Assembly: GCA_030148725.1 (NCBI GenBank)
Contig: JASBSU010000031.1
Coordinates: 173,433-237,432 of the forward strand
DNA: 64,000 nt
From: Hyphomicrobium sp.
GTDB taxonomy: Bacteria; Pseudomonadota; Alphaproteobacteria; Rhizobiales; Hyphomicrobiaceae
Direction of reading: 5' to 3'
In this document: positions 42,184 through 53,121 of the stretch, in pieces
Numbering within the stretch: position 1 is the stretch's first letter
Layout of the letters: each line of letters starts with the position of its first letter
Program-made: the position numbers and the translations under genes
The notes under the pieces: model-generated
What the model was told of the DNA's origin: nothing
Seen by the model: the letters and a program-made list of their open reading frames with translations, nothing else
Databases searched by the model: none

Positions 42184-42681
42184 TCAGAGGCCTACGGTGC
42201 CGTTCAGTGACGGAATCTCGGGCTTTGCAGCTTCGGCCGTCGGGTCATCCGAGCGGCGCGACTTGCCCTCGAAGAAGGCGCCCTGCTCGATGGCGAGCGC
42301 CTGATGGAAAATGTCGCCCTCGACGTGGCTGGAGGACTGCAGCATCACGCGCTTGCCGCGCACCGAGCCCATGACGTGCCCCCGCACGACGATCTCCTCG
42401 GCGACGATGCCGCCGGTAATGCGCGCCTTCTCGCCGATAACGACGTAGGTGCCCTGGATATCACCCTGCACTTCGCCGTCGATCTGCACTTCGCCCTTGG
42501 AGACGAGGTTGCCATTGATCGTCAGATCCGGACCGATGACGGAAGGAGCGTTGCGCTCGCCCGAGCGAGCAAGACCCAGCGGACGCGCACCGGGCGTCGG
42601 CGGCGTGTTTGCCGCGGGTGGAAAGCCCGGACTGCTGATCTTGGGCGGCTCCGTCTCGGATCTCTTGAAATTCGGCAACAT
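42184..42681 (-). CDS. Bactofilin family (polymer-forming cytoskeletal) protein
   Basis: IGPDLTINGNLVSKGEVQIDGEVQGDIQGTYVVIGEKARITGGIVAEEIVVRGHVMGSVRGKRVML. Confidence 0.95.
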   Translation of the reverse strand: MLPNFKRSETEPPKISSPGFPPAANTPPTPGARPLGLARSGERNAPSVIGPDLTINGNLVSKGEVQIDGEVQGDIQGTYVVIGEKARITGGIVAEEIVVRGHVMGSVRGKRVMLQSSSHVEGDIFHQALAIEQGAFFEGKSRRSDDPTAEAAKPEIPSLNGTVGL

Positions 42682-42868
42682 AAGCGTGCACCTCTGCTCT
42701 GACGCAACGATCGCAACGGTTGGGCTTAGCTAAGTTATGGGGACCAATTGCGGCCTGGTGCCGAAAAAATCCCCCCCGTGCAGGCATCTAAGCATAGATC
42801 CCTACCTCGGTCATCGCCCGCGAGCCCCCTCGCGGCACAAATTGTGTGCAACGTAACCGAGCAAGCGC

Positions 42869-43339
42869 TTAACCTTGCAGCGCCTGCGCCGCTTCGAGCA
42901 CGTGTTCTGCGTGACCGGCGACTTTCACCTTCGGCCAGCACCGCGCAATCCTGCCGGGTTTATCTATCAGGAATGTGGCACGTTCGACGCCCATGTAGGT
43001 GCGCCCGTACATGGACTTCTGAACCCACACGCCGTACGCCTCGGCGACCTCGTGTCCTTCGTCGGACAGAAGGCGGACCCCGAGGTCGTATTTGTCGCGA
43101 AACTTGCGGTGACTGGCGACGCTGTCGGGAGAAATTCCTAAAAGCGCGACCTTGGCGCGCTTGAACTCCTGCGCAAGGCAGGTGAAATCCTTCGCCTCCT
43201 GCGTGCACCCCGCTGTGTCGTCCTTCGGATAGAAGTAGACCACCACCGGATGCCCGCGCAGCTCCGAAAGTCGAACGCCTGTCCCGTCGGCGTCGGGAAG
43301 CGTGAAATCAGGCGCCAGCTGGCCCTCTTCAATCGTCAC
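42869..43339 (-). CDS. bcp: Thioredoxin-dependent thiol peroxidase (Bcp-type peroxiredoxin)
   Basis: PDFTLPDADGTGVRLSELRGHPVVVYFYPKDDTAGCTQEAKDFT. Confidence 0.95.
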   Translation of the reverse strand: MTIEEGQLAPDFTLPDADGTGVRLSELRGHPVVVYFYPKDDTAGCTQEAKDFTCLAQEFKRAKVALLGISPDSVASHRKFRDKYDLGVRLLSDEGHEVAEAYGVWVQKSMYGRTYMGVERATFLIDKPGRIARCWPKVKVAGHAEHVLEAAQALQG

Positions 43340-43607
43340 CGCGATGCCTTTCTTTTGTCGCTTTTCCCCATGTACGTGAACTCACGTCTGACAACAACAA
43401 TGCTCGCTTTGCCTGAGGCTTAGCGGCGCATATGACGGGGCGCAAGGCCGGCTGCGTTTATGCGTATAATGGGGATGTCGCAGCGTGTGAGCCGGCTCGG
43501 GGGCGCCGGGAGCATGGACGAGGGAAGCTGCTCTCGCGCGTACGCGTTTTTACGCATCTCGTTGTTTGCTTCGGGACGCCAGTCTCGAAACTGTCTAGGG
43601 GCCGGAC

Positions 43608-46600
43608 TTGCAGACGACCGGAAGACCAAAAACACAAACGGGACACGCCACGCCGCGCCCCAGCGAGCACAAAAGCTCCAACCTCAAGCGATCGGTGTCG
43701 ACCGCCGCGGTGGCATGCGATCATGTCCTGCACGGCGTTGGGCGCTCCGTGTTCATTCTGGCGCCCTTCCTCATGCTGGCCTTGCTGGTTGCAGGGCTGG
43801 GGTATGTGCGCCTTCGGCATGGCCCGATTTCGCTCTCCTTCCTGGTCGAGCCGATCGAACGCGGCATCAACGCCGAGCTTGCCGGCAACAAGGTGCGCAT
43901 CGACGATGCGATCGTCAGTCTGTCGGACGCAGGCGGCCTCGAATTCAAACTCCAGAACGTCCGCGTCCATGAGCAGGATGGCGACGTTGTCGCGTCGGCG
44001 CCTTTTGCGGCCGTCGAGCTGGATACGTCGGCGCTGTGGTCGATGCGCGTCGTCCCCGCACGAATTGATCTCATCGAGCCGCGCCTCTTCCTGTTCTACA
44101 CCGAGCGCAGCGGCCTCACCCTGAGCTTCTCAAAGCCTGTCGCGAGCGAGCCCGAAACAGAAGCCGGACAGGGCGCGCCTTCACAAGTCGCGCCGCCGCC
44201 CGCGCCCATACCGGCTGCTCGTCCGGCGCCATCCGCTTCAGCCCAGGCCGAATCTGCCGGTCCGCTGAAGCGTATCGACCTCGCCCGCGTGCTGACTGAC
44301 ATGTCCTCCCGCGCGCGCCAAGGCTTGGATGCGACGTCGTACCTTCGGGAGTTCGGACTGCGCGATGCGACCGTGCTCGTCGATTACGCGGGGCGGACCA
44401 CGGAATGGCGCGTGCCCACTCTGAACATCGGGCTCATGCATGGCCGCGCGCGCAGCGTGATCAACGGTCGCGCCATTGTCGTCGCAGCAGGCGGCAAACC
44501 CTGGCAGCTGACGTTTGAAACCGATGAATCGGCAAGCAACAGAACGCTGACGCTCAAGACATCCGTTTCCAACCTCGTCCCACGAACGATTGCCGGAACA
44601 GTCCCCGAGTTCAGCCTGCTGCAGGCATTGGATCTGCCCGTCAACGGCGAAGCCAGCATGGAGCTGACGAGCGATGGCGAGGTGCGCGCTGCCACGCTGT
44701 CGATTGGATTGGGCAACGGCAGCCTGCGTTTGCCGGCATTGCCGGAGGCACCGCTCGCCATCGATGGAGGCTCGATCAAGCTCGCCTATGACGGCACAGC
44801 CGAGAAGATTACGCTGGCGCCTTCCACCATGAGCTGGCGCGGCAGCCGTGTGACGATCTTAGGCGAGGCGGCCGCTGTTGACCCCAATGCTGAGCATCCC
44901 GTCTGGAACTACCGGCTTGCGTCCACCAACGGCTCCTTCTCAGCCGAGGAATTCAAGACCGCGCCGATCACACTGGATGAGTGGCGAGCCAGCGGCACTG
45001 TCGATCCGCACCGCGGCGCTGTGGAGCTTGCAGAGTTCAAGCTGCGCGCCGGCGGATCCGAGATCGATATGAGCGGCAGCTTGGTGACGGGCGCCGAGCC
45101 CGCGAGCACGCGGCTCGAAGGCACGCTGAGCCCTATGTCGCTCAATACGTTGAAGGCGTTGTGGCCGAAGGCGATAGCGCCCGGCGCGCGCGAATGGGTT
45201 GGCGAGCGCGTCGACAGGGGATCGGTGCTCGGCGGACGCTTCCGTTTTGCGACCGGCAACCAGATGTCGTCCCAGATGAGCGTCGGTGCTCAGGAACATC
45301 AGCTCTCGTTTCTGATGGACGTCGGCGACCTGGAAATTCGCGTCATCGACGAACTGCCGCCGGTCGTTGCGGCCCGCGCCACGACGCGCATCGAGAACGA
45401 CGCGCTCGAAATCGTCATTCCTGAAGCCGCCATCCTGCTCGGCGCCGACCGACGCCTGCCGCTCGCGAATGGCCGCTTCACGGCTGTCGACATCATGAGC
45501 GAAGTACCGGCCGGCGAGGTGGTGTTCACCTCCCAGCCGAGCCTGAATGCCGTCATGGAGCTGATCGGCCATGCGCGGCCGGCCTTCATCGAGGAGACCG
45601 GGCTGCCGCGCGACGGCATCGACGGCAAGGTGGATTCCAAATTCAAGATCAGCCTGCCGCTTCTCGCCGATCTACCCGATGGCTCCGTGAAGATTGAAGG
45701 CAGCGGCAAGCTCACCGACGGCCGCATCAAACAGATCGCCGGCAATTTCCAGGTTCAAAGCGCCAGCATCGATTTTGACGTCACCGAGAAGGCCGCAGGC
45801 GCGCGTGGCCAGATGCTCATCAACGGTGTTCTGGCAAAACTCGGCTGGCAGCGCATCTTCGATGCCCCGGTCGATAAGCAGCCGCCGCTGCGTCTGACGG
45901 CGACGTTGGACAACACCGACCGCAATCAGCTCGGCCTCGACGTCAATGACAGCGTGCAGGGCGAGGTGCCCATCGAGTTGACGGTCGAGCCCGGCGAAAA
46001 TGCGGAGTCGATCGTGCGCCTGCACGGCGATCTCACCAACGCCGATCTTCTTCTCGAAGGCGTTGCATGGCGCAAGCCGCCCGGACGCTCGGCGACGATC
46101 CAGTTCGACATTGCGCGCGGCAAGACGCACAAGACCGAGCTGCAGAATTTCAAGGTTGCCGGCGACGACATCGCCATCGAGGGCTGGGTCGCAATCGGTG
46201 CCGACAATCGCCTGCGCGAATTCTACTTCCCCGATTTCTCCCTTAACGTCGTGACCCGCATGGAAGTGCAGGGCACGCTTGGCAAGGACGACATCTGGAA
46301 GGTGAAGGCGAAGGGGCCCACACTCGACGGCCGCGACTTCTTCCGCTCGCTGTTTTCGCTCGGCCAGCTCTCCGAGCGGGCGCCGGCCAAGTCCAAGGAC
46401 TCGCGCACTGGCCTCGATCTCGATGTTGAGATCGGCACGGTCATCGGCCATCACGAGGTATCGTTACGCAGCGTGAAGATGAACCTCTCGAAGCGCGGCG
46501 ACAAGCTGGTTGCGCTTGACGCGCGCTCCACGCTCGACGGCGGCAAGCCGCTGGCGGTCGTGCTGCGTCAGGACCCCGGGCAACCGCGAAAGCTGTACGC

Positions 46601-47381
46601 TGATTCAACCGACGCCGGACAGGCATTCAAGCTCATAGACTTCTACCCCAACATTCAGGGTGGACGCGTGCGGCTCGAGGTGAACCTCGAAGGCAAGGGC
46701 GCCGCCGAAAAGACCGGCATCCTGTGGGTCGAGCAGTTCAGGATTCTGGGCGACCCCATCGTCTCCGAGGTGTTCTCCGGTGCCGACGATGGTCGCCCGG
46801 CGATCGACGGCGCGTCCGGACGACCGTCCAAGCGCGTGTCGCGCGAAGTTTTCGACTTCACGCTGATGAAGGTGCCGTTCTCCGTTGGCTACGGCCAGTT
46901 CGTGATGAGCGACTCTCAGTTGCGCGGCCCGATGCTCGGCGCCTCGATCCGAGGCAAGGTCGACTACAAAATGCGGCGCGTTAATCTCGGTGGAACCTAC
47001 GTGCCGTTGCAGGGCCTCAACAGCGCCCTGTGCGAGATCCCGCTGTTCGGTCAGATCATCACCGGGCCGAAGTGCGAAGGCATCTCCGGCATGACGTTCG
47101 CCATCCAGGGATCGATGGACAGGCCCGAGGTCATCGTCAATCCGCTCTCCATGCTGGCACCCGGCATCTTCCGCGACATCTTCCAGATGACGCCGTTCGA
47201 CCCCAAGGTGCAGCGCCGCGACGACGACCCGACCGGCGCGACCGAGGGGGTGCGTGCTTCGAGCACGGTCGGCAAGCCGGGGAGCGAGGGCGAGGCCGCT
47301 GCTCCGGGCACCATCGTCGGCAACGAGACGATCGACGGCTGGTCGTCACAAACGGTCGCCCCACCCACCAAGAAGCGCTAG
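43608..47381 (+). CDS. AsmA-like/DUF3971 large envelope protein (YhdP-like)
   Basis: 1257 aa, N-terminal TM, C-terminal GTYVPLQGLNSALCEIPLFGQIITGPKCEGISGMTFAIQGSMDRPEVIVNPLSMLAPGIFRDIF; TTG start uncertain. Confidence 0.88.
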   Translation: MQTTGRPKTQTGHATPRPSEHKSSNLKRSVSTAAVACDHVLHGVGRSVFILAPFLMLALLVAGLGYVRLRHGPISLSFLVEPIERGINAELAGNKVRIDDAIVSLSDAGGLEFKLQNVRVHEQDGDVVASAPFAAVELDTSALWSMRVVPARIDLIEPRLFLFYTERSGLTLSFSKPVASEPETEAGQGAPSQVAPPPAPIPAARPAPSASAQAESAGPLKRIDLARVLTDMSSRARQGLDATSYLREFGLRDATVLVDYAGRTTEWRVPTLNIGLMHGRARSVINGRAIVVAAGGKPWQLTFETDESASNRTLTLKTSVSNLVPRTIAGTVPEFSLLQALDLPVNGEASMELTSDGEVRAATLSIGLGNGSLRLPALPEAPLAIDGGSIKLAYDGTAEKITLAPSTMSWRGSRVTILGEAAAVDPNAEHPVWNYRLASTNGSFSAEEFKTAPITLDEWRASGTVDPHRGAVELAEFKLRAGGSEIDMSGSLVTGAEPASTRLEGTLSPMSLNTLKALWPKAIAPGAREWVGERVDRGSVLGGRFRFATGNQMSSQMSVGAQEHQLSFLMDVGDLEIRVIDELPPVVAARATTRIENDALEIVIPEAAILLGADRRLPLANGRFTAVDIMSEVPAGEVVFTSQPSLNAVMELIGHARPAFIEETGLPRDGIDGKVDSKFKISLPLLADLPDGSVKIEGSGKLTDGRIKQIAGNFQVQSASIDFDVTEKAAGARGQMLINGVLAKLGWQRIFDAPVDKQPPLRLTATLDNTDRNQLGLDVNDSVQGEVPIELTVEPGENAESIVRLHGDLTNADLLLEGVAWRKPPGRSATIQFDIARGKTHKTELQNFKVAGDDIAIEGWVAIGADNRLREFYFPDFSLNVVTRMEVQGTLGKDDIWKVKAKGPTLDGRDFFRSLFSLGQLSERAPAKSKDSRTGLDLDVEIGTVIGHHEVSLRSVKMNLSKRGDKLVALDARSTLDGGKPLAVVLRQDPGQPRKLYADSTDAGQAFKLIDFYPNIQGGRVRLEVNLEGKGAAEKTGILWVEQFRILGDPIVSEVFSGADDGRPAIDGASGRPSKRVSREVFDFTLMKVPFSVGYGQFVMSDSQLRGPMLGASIRGKVDYKMRRVNLGGTYVPLQGLNSALCEIPLFGQIITGPKCEGISGMTFAIQGSMDRPEVIVNPLSMLAPGIFRDIFQMTPFDPKVQRRDDDPTGATEGVRASSTVGKPGSEGEAAAPGTIVGNETIDGWSSQTVAPPTKKR

Positions 47382-47470
47382 CGCCGTCGCACAGCGACCA
47401 GCGGCACAGCGACGTCGGCGCGACGCAAGTCGGCGTGACGCAGCCCCCGCGTCGACTATCGATTGCATAT

Positions 47471-47489
47471 TTCAAGAATTATTGTAGAA
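47471..47489 (+). promoter_or_regulatory. Candidate ArsR operator
   Basis: TTCAAGAATTATTGTAGAA, imperfect dyad with CAA-N6-TTG core, just upstream of the arsR ATG (47497). Confidence 0.4.
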
Positions 47490-47496
47490 TAAAGAT

Positions 47497-47844
47497 ATGA
47501 ACAGCAAAGACGCCGTCGCGTGTCTTTCAGCGCTCGCCCACGGTCAGCGCTTGGAGATCTTCCGCCTGCTCGTGAAGCAGGGGCCATCGGGCTTGCCTGC
47601 GGGTGAGATCGCGGAAGCAGTCGGAGCGACGCCGACGTCAGCCTCCTTCCACCTGAAGGAGCTCGACCACGCCGGACTCATCCACGCGACCCGCGAAGGC
47701 CGCTACATCCGCTACGCGGTACATTTCGAGGGCATGCGCCAACTGCTCAGCTTCCTCACGGAAGATTGTTGCCAGGGCCAGCCTGAGCTTTGCGGTTCGA
47801 CGATCAAGAAGTCGCGCAGTTTGTGTAAGGGAGCATCGAAGTGA
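47497..47844 (+). CDS. arsR: ArsR family transcriptional repressor
   Basis: ALAHGQRLEIFRLLVKQGPSGLPAGEIAEAVGATPTSASFHLKELDHAGLIHATREGRYIRY; heads an ars operon. Confidence 0.93.
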   Translation: MNSKDAVACLSALAHGQRLEIFRLLVKQGPSGLPAGEIAEAVGATPTSASFHLKELDHAGLIHATREGRYIRYAVHFEGMRQLLSFLTEDCCQGQPELCGSTIKKSRSLCKGASK

Positions 47845-48356
47845 CCAGCAAGCCTCTCAACGTCCTGTTTCTGTGCACCGGAAACTCGGCCCGCTCGATT
47901 ATCGGCGAGGCCATCATGAATCGCGTCGGTGCGGGCAAGTTCAAAGGGTACAGCGCGGGCAGCATGCCCAAAGGCGAGGTGCATCCGCTCACGCTGAAGC
48001 TGTTGCGGCAGCTCAACTACGATACGACGGCGCTGCGCTCCAAACCGTGGGACGAGTTCGCTGCGCCCGACGCACCGAGGCTCGATTTCGTTTTCACGGT
48101 TTGCGACAACGCCGCCAACGAGACGTGCCCCATCTGGCCGGGCCAGCCCATGAGCGCGCACTGGGGCGTACCCGACCCGGCCGCCGTCGAAGGGACTGAC
48201 ACCGAGAAGGCGCTCGCTTTCGCCGAGACCTATCGGATGCTCAACGCCCGCATCAGCATCTTCACCAGCCTTCCGCTCGAGTCTCTCGACAAGCTTTCGT
48301 TGCAGCGCCGGCTGGAAGAGATCGGCAAAACGCACGCCGATGTGGAGAGGGCGTGA
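47841..48356 (+). CDS. arsC: Arsenate reductase (LMW-PTP type)
   Basis: NVLFLCTGNSARSIIGEAIMN (CX5R loop); overlaps arsR end. Confidence 0.93.
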   Translation: MTSKPLNVLFLCTGNSARSIIGEAIMNRVGAGKFKGYSAGSMPKGEVHPLTLKLLRQLNYDTTALRSKPWDEFAAPDAPRLDFVFTVCDNAANETCPIWPGQPMSAHWGVPDPAAVEGTDTEKALAFAETYRMLNARISIFTSLPLESLDKLSLQRRLEEIGKTHADVERA

Positions 48357-48359
48357 GGC

Positions 48360-49052
48360 GTGGGTCCCTACACATCCGCACAGCGCCTCGCCGCCGAGTT
48401 CCTCGGCACGGCGCTGCTGCTCGCCACGGTGATCGGCTCCGGTATCATGGGCGCCAAGTTGTCGGGCGGGAATGATGGCTTGGCGCTGCTCGGCAACACG
48501 CTACCGACCGGCGCCATCCTCGTCGTACTCATCACCGTGTTCGGCCCCGTTTCAGGGGCGCATTTCAATCCTGCTGTTTCTGCAGTCTTCTGGCTACGCG
48601 GTGAGATCGGCTCCCGCTTGGCTGCCGCCTACGTCGTTGCGCAGTTGTGCGGCGGCATCGCCGGCGTGATGGCCGCTCATGCGATGTTCGACCTGCCGCT
48701 GCTGCAAGAGGCGACGAAGGCGCGCACGGGCTCGGGCCAATGGTTCGCCGAGGGCGTCGCCACGTTCGGGCTGATTTTGACAATCCTCGGAACGCTGTTG
48801 GCCAAGCCCTCGGCGGTGGCGTTGAACGTCGGCCTCTATATTACCGCCGCCTATTGGTTCACGGCCTCGACATCCTTTGCCAACCCGGCCGTCACCATCG
48901 CGCGAGCCTTCTCCGATACCTTCGCCGGTATCCGCCCGACCGACGTGCTAGCGTTCGTTGTCGCTCAGCTGCTGGGCGCGGCTATAGCGCTTGCGTTCGC
49001 CAGTTGGCTTTTCCGTACCAGCGGTGCAAGACAAACCGCACCTGCGGAATGA
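48360..49052 (+). CDS. aqpS: MIP/aquaglyceroporin, AqpS-like
   Basis: [17 protein letters not shown] and [25 protein letters not shown] motifs; within ars operon. Confidence 0.88.
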   Translation: MGPYTSAQRLAAEFLGTALLLATVIGSGIMGAKLSGGNDGLALLGNTLPTGAILVVLITVFGPVSGAHFNPAVSAVFWLRGEIGSRLAAAYVVAQLCGGIAGVMAAHAMFDLPLLQEATKARTGSGQWFAEGVATFGLILTILGTLLAKPSAVALNVGLYITAAYWFTASTSFANPAVTIARAFSDTFAGIRPTDVLAFVVAQLLGAAIALAFASWLFRTSGARQTAPAE

Positions 49053-49062
49053 AGGACAAGCC

Positions 49063-49782
49063 ATGAGTGAGAACGGCGCCGACGATCTGCACAACGTCGT
49101 GCAAGAACACCTCCACGTGCCAGCCGCTGACAGGCTGGCGTCGACAGGCGCCCACAAGCCGCGCATCCTGCTGCTCTACGGATCGCTGCGTAAACGCTCC
49201 TACAGCCGCTTCCTGGCGATGGAGGCGGCCCGGCTGCTGGAACACTTCGGCGCCGAGACGAGGCTTTACGACCCGCACGGCCTGCCCTTGCCGGATGACG
49301 CGCCCGATACGCATCCCAAAGTGCAGGAGTTGCGCGAGTTGGCAGCTTGGTCCGAGGGCCAGGTGTGGTGCTCGCCGGAACGGCACGGCGCGATGAGCGG
49401 CGTCATGAAATCCATGATCGATTGGATTCCACTGTCCTCGGGGGCGGTGCGGCCGACGCAGGGTAAAACGCTGGCCGTGATGCAGGTCAGCGGCGGCTCG
49501 CAGTCCTTCAACGCGGTCAATCAAATGCGCGTGCTCGGTCGATGGATGCGCATGATCACCATTCCGAACCAGTCGTCGGTTGCGAAGGCCTTCCAGGAAT
49601 TCGACGACGACGGCCGCATGAAGCCCTCCGCCTACTACGACCGCGTCGTGGATGTGATGGAGGAGTTGGTGAAGTTCACGCTGCTGACGCGCGACCGCGC
49701 CGACTACCTGGTCGACCGCTACAGTGAAAGAAAGGAAACGGCGGAGGAACTCTCCAAAAGGGTCAACCAGCGCTCAATCTGA
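49063..49782 (+). CDS. arsH: Organoarsenical oxidase ArsH (NADPH-dependent FMN reductase family)
   Basis: [93 protein letters not shown]. Confidence 0.95.
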   Translation: MSENGADDLHNVVQEHLHVPAADRLASTGAHKPRILLLYGSLRKRSYSRFLAMEAARLLEHFGAETRLYDPHGLPLPDDAPDTHPKVQELRELAAWSEGQVWCSPERHGAMSGVMKSMIDWIPLSSGAVRPTQGKTLAVMQVSGGSQSFNAVNQMRVLGRWMRMITIPNQSSVAKAFQEFDDDGRMKPSAYYDRVVDVMEELVKFTLLTRDRADYLVDRYSERKETAEELSKRVNQRSI

Positions 49783-49877
49783 CTGGCGAAAACCACTCTT
49801 CGCAACCCAGCGATTTCCGGGAACGCATACAACGTCCACGGAGTTAGTGCGCTGGGGGCAATATGTGAGGAGCCCAC

Positions 49878-50627
49878 ATGGATAATCGCTTTCGCATAGC
49901 AGCAATTGGCGCTGCGCTCTGCCTGTCACTCTCGCCTGTTCACGCCGCAACCGAGCAGGAATGCTTGTCGCTTTGGAAAACCGCCGATATCGACGCCAAC
50001 GGCGCGCTCACGAAATCGGAGGACAAGGCTGGCTACATCGCCACTGCGGTAAAAAACGGTAAGTCGCTGCAGCAGCCGGAGGTGCTGTCGCGCACCGAGT
50101 TCTTGCGGTTCTGTGCAGAGAACACCTTCCCCGTGGGCGCCGCCGCCACGTCTCCAAGTCCCGCTGCGGGACGCGACATCGGCAAAGGCGACCTAACGCC
50201 TGCGCAAAATCCGCTGAGCGAAGCCGACGCACGCAGCAAGCTTGAGGCCAGCGGCTTTCGTGAAGTGCAAGGCCTGACGCTCGGTGATGACAGCATCTGG
50301 CGTGGCACTGCCCTCGCGAATGGCGTGCAGCAGTCGGTTGCCGTCGATGCTCAGGGCGACATCGTAGCAAAGAGCGCCGAAGGCCCCGCTGCAGCGCCGC
50401 CGGCGAATGCCGCGCCAGCCGAAAAGCGGAGCGCCGAAACCGCAAAAGACGCCCCCGCATCCGCAGCGGCGCCGGTGGTGGAGCGAGGTTCCGCCGGGCC
50501 GGGCGGTCTCTTCCTCTGGACCTTCTTGCTGATCGGGAACGCCATTGCTTTGCTGCTGCTGTCGATGCTGACGGGCAGTGGCACCTCAGCAATGTCGTCG
50601 CGTACAGACGCGTCCGCTTTCCGGTAA
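49878..50627 (+). CDS. Secreted/membrane protein with an N-terminal EF-hand loop
   Basis: Signal peptide; DIDANGALTKSE EF-hand loop; C-terminal TM segment. Confidence 0.65.
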   Translation: MDNRFRIAAIGAALCLSLSPVHAATEQECLSLWKTADIDANGALTKSEDKAGYIATAVKNGKSLQQPEVLSRTEFLRFCAENTFPVGAAATSPSPAAGRDIGKGDLTPAQNPLSEADARSKLEASGFREVQGLTLGDDSIWRGTALANGVQQSVAVDAQGDIVAKSAEGPAAAPPANAAPAEKRSAETAKDAPASAAAPVVERGSAGPGGLFLWTFLLIGNAIALLLLSMLTGSGTSAMSSRTDASAFR

Positions 50628-50674
50628 CGACACCATATCCTCCGCCCCTGCGGCTGCGGCCGCTAGGGGAGGCG

Positions 50675-51928
50675 TCAGACCGGCTTCAGCAACACGTGCT
50701 TCTTTTTGCCGAGCGACAGCTTGATGGCGCCATCCGCGTTGACGTCGGATTTCGCGATCAGGCCTTTCTCGTCCGCGACAGCCTGGTCGTTCACTTTCAG
50801 CCCGCCGCCCTGGATTTGGCGGCGCGCCTCGCCGTTTGATTTGACCAGGCCCGCGAGCACAAAGGCCGAAAGGACGCCGATACCGCCTGCGAGATCGCTT
50901 GCCGCAATCTCGACGGTGGGTAGGCCCTCGGCCGCCGTACCCTGCTCGAAGGTACGCCGCGCCGTTTCGGCGGCCGCCTCGGCCTTGTCGCGGCCATGCA
51001 TGAGCGCCGTCGCTTCGGTTGCGAGCGTCTTCTTCGCCTCGTTGATTTCCGCGCCCTGCAGCGCTGCGAGCTGTTCGATCTCCGACATCGGCAACGTCGT
51101 GAACAGCTTCAGGAACCGCGCGACGTCGCCGTCTTCGGTGTTGCGCCAGAATTGCCAGTAATCGTACGCGGAAAGCTGGTCCTCGTTCAGCCAGACGGCT
51201 CCAGCGGCCGTCTTGCCCATCTTGGCGCCTGACGACGTCGTCAGCAGCGGGCACGTCAGTGCGTAGAGCTGATGCGTGCCCATACGCCGGCCGAGATCGA
51301 TGCCGTTGACGATGTTGCCCCACTGATCCGAGCCGCCCATCTGCAGGTTGCAGCCGTACCGGCGCGCCAGCTCGACGTAGTCGTAGGACTGCAGGATCAT
51401 GTAGTTGAACTCGATGAACGACAGCTCCTGCTCGCGCTCCAGCCGCAGCCGCACCGAATCCATCGTCAACATGCGATTGATCGAGAAGTGCCGACCGACG
51501 TCACGCAGCATTTCGATGTAATTGAGCTTCGTAAGCCACTCCGCGTTGTCGACCATCGCGGCGTCGTGCCGGCCGTCGCCGAAACGCATGAACTTCGCAA
51601 ACGTCGTCTTGATCGACTCCTTGTTGGCGTCGATCTGATCGTAAGTGAGCAGCCGGCGCGTCTCGTCGCGACCCGATGGATCGCCGACCCGCGTGGTGCC
51701 GCCGCCCATCAGCGCGATCGGCTTGTTGCCGGTCTCCTGCAGCCAGTGCAGCATCATGATCGACAGCAGATGCCCGACATGCAGCGACGGCGCCGTACAG
51801 TCGTAGCCGACATAGGCGATGACCTCCCGCTTTGAGGCGAGGTCGTCGAGGGCCGCAAGGTCCGAGGATTGGTGGATATACCCACGCTCGGTAAGAATTT
51901 TCAGAAAGTCGGATTTGAGATTGGTCAT
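50675..51928 (-). CDS. tyrS: Tyrosine--tRNA ligase
   Basis: [55 protein letters not shown]. Confidence 0.97.
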   Translation of the reverse strand: MTNLKSDFLKILTERGYIHQSSDLAALDDLASKREVIAYVGYDCTAPSLHVGHLLSIMMLHWLQETGNKPIALMGGGTTRVGDPSGRDETRRLLTYDQIDANKESIKTTFAKFMRFGDGRHDAAMVDNAEWLTKLNYIEMLRDVGRHFSINRMLTMDSVRLRLEREQELSFIEFNYMILQSYDYVELARRYGCNLQMGGSDQWGNIVNGIDLGRRMGTHQLYALTCPLLTTSSGAKMGKTAAGAVWLNEDQLSAYDYWQFWRNTEDGDVARFLKLFTTLPMSEIEQLAALQGAEINEAKKTLATEATALMHGRDKAEAAAETARRTFEQGTAAEGLPTVEIAASDLAGGIGVLSAFVLAGLVKSNGEARRQIQGGGLKVNDQAVADEKGLIAKSDVNADGAIKLSLGKKKHVLLKPV

Positions 51929-51995
51929 CGCTTCGCTATCACAGTCAGCCGGCTCCGCCGCGGCGGCGGGGCGGAACATGCACGGGAAGGCGCAG

Positions 51996-53102
51996 ATGGG
52001 CAAGCTGCAGCGCGCACTGGGGCTGATGAGCGGCACCTCGATGGACGGCATCGATGTGGCGCTTCTCGATACCGACGGCGACCGGGAGCTGCGTCACGGG
52101 CCGGCGGCGAGCTATGCCTATCCCGCGGAGATCAAGGTCAAGGTCCGTGCCGCCCTGATCGAGGCCAAAAGTCTCGATGACCGAGGCGCGCGTCCCGGCA
52201 ACCTCGCCGAGATCGAGCGCACCCTGACCGAACTCAACGCATCCGCTGTGAGCGCTTTTCTCGAGGTGAATGGGCTTTCGCGGTCCGACATAGACCTCAT
52301 CGGCTTTCATGGCCAGACCGTGCTGCACGACGCCCCGCGCAACCTCACCGTTCAGCTCGGCGATGGTGCGCTGCTTGCCGAGCGTACCGGTGTCGACGTC
52401 GTATACGATCTGCGCGCCGCCGACGTCGCGGCTGGGGGACAGGGGGCGCCGCTGGTGCCGGTCTACCACCGCGCATTGGCAGCAAGCGTGCCGGACCTTC
52501 CCGTCGCGTTCCTGAACATCGGCGGCGTCGCAAACGTCACGTGGATCGGTCACGGCGGCCGTATGCTCGCGTTCGATACCGGGCCCGGCAACGCGCTCAT
52601 CGACGACTGGGTTCTGATGCATACCGGCGCCGCGCATGATGCGGACGGAGCGTTGGCGGCGCGCGGCCGCATTGATGAGGACGCATTGCAGGAACTGCTG
52701 ACCAACAACTACTTCGGGCGCCCGCCGCCGAAATCGCTCGACCGCAATGATTTCTCGTCGAAGCCAGTGAAGGACCTTTCGCTCGAGGATGGCGCCGCAA
52801 CTCTGTCGGCCTTCACCGCCGCGGCCATAGGGCGCGCACGCGAGCACATGCCGGAAGAGCCGCGCTTCTGGGTCGTCTGCGGCGGCGGAAGAAAGAACCG
52901 CACCTTGATGAGCATGATCGCCGCCAACGTGGCGAACGCCGTGGTGCCGGCGGAAGCGCTCGGACTGGACGGCGACTTCATCGAAGCCGAAGCCTGGGCC
53001 TATCTCGCCGTCCGCTCGGCGATGCAGCTTCCCATCACCTTCCCGGAAACGACGGGCGTGTCGTCCCCCATGACCGGCGGCATATTGATCGGGGCCCGCT
53101 AG
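51996..53102 (+). CDS. anmK: Anhydro-N-acetylmuramic acid kinase
   Basis: [47 protein letters not shown]. Confidence 0.96.
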   Translation: MGKLQRALGLMSGTSMDGIDVALLDTDGDRELRHGPAASYAYPAEIKVKVRAALIEAKSLDDRGARPGNLAEIERTLTELNASAVSAFLEVNGLSRSDIDLIGFHGQTVLHDAPRNLTVQLGDGALLAERTGVDVVYDLRAADVAAGGQGAPLVPVYHRALAASVPDLPVAFLNIGGVANVTWIGHGGRMLAFDTGPGNALIDDWVLMHTGAAHDADGALAARGRIDEDALQELLTNNYFGRPPPKSLDRNDFSSKPVKDLSLEDGAATLSAFTAAAIGRAREHMPEEPRFWVVCGGGRKNRTLMSMIAANVANAVVPAEALGLDGDFIEAEAWAYLAVRSAMQLPITFPETTGVSSPMTGGILIGAR

Positions 53103-53121
53103 AACGCGCGCGCATCGACGG

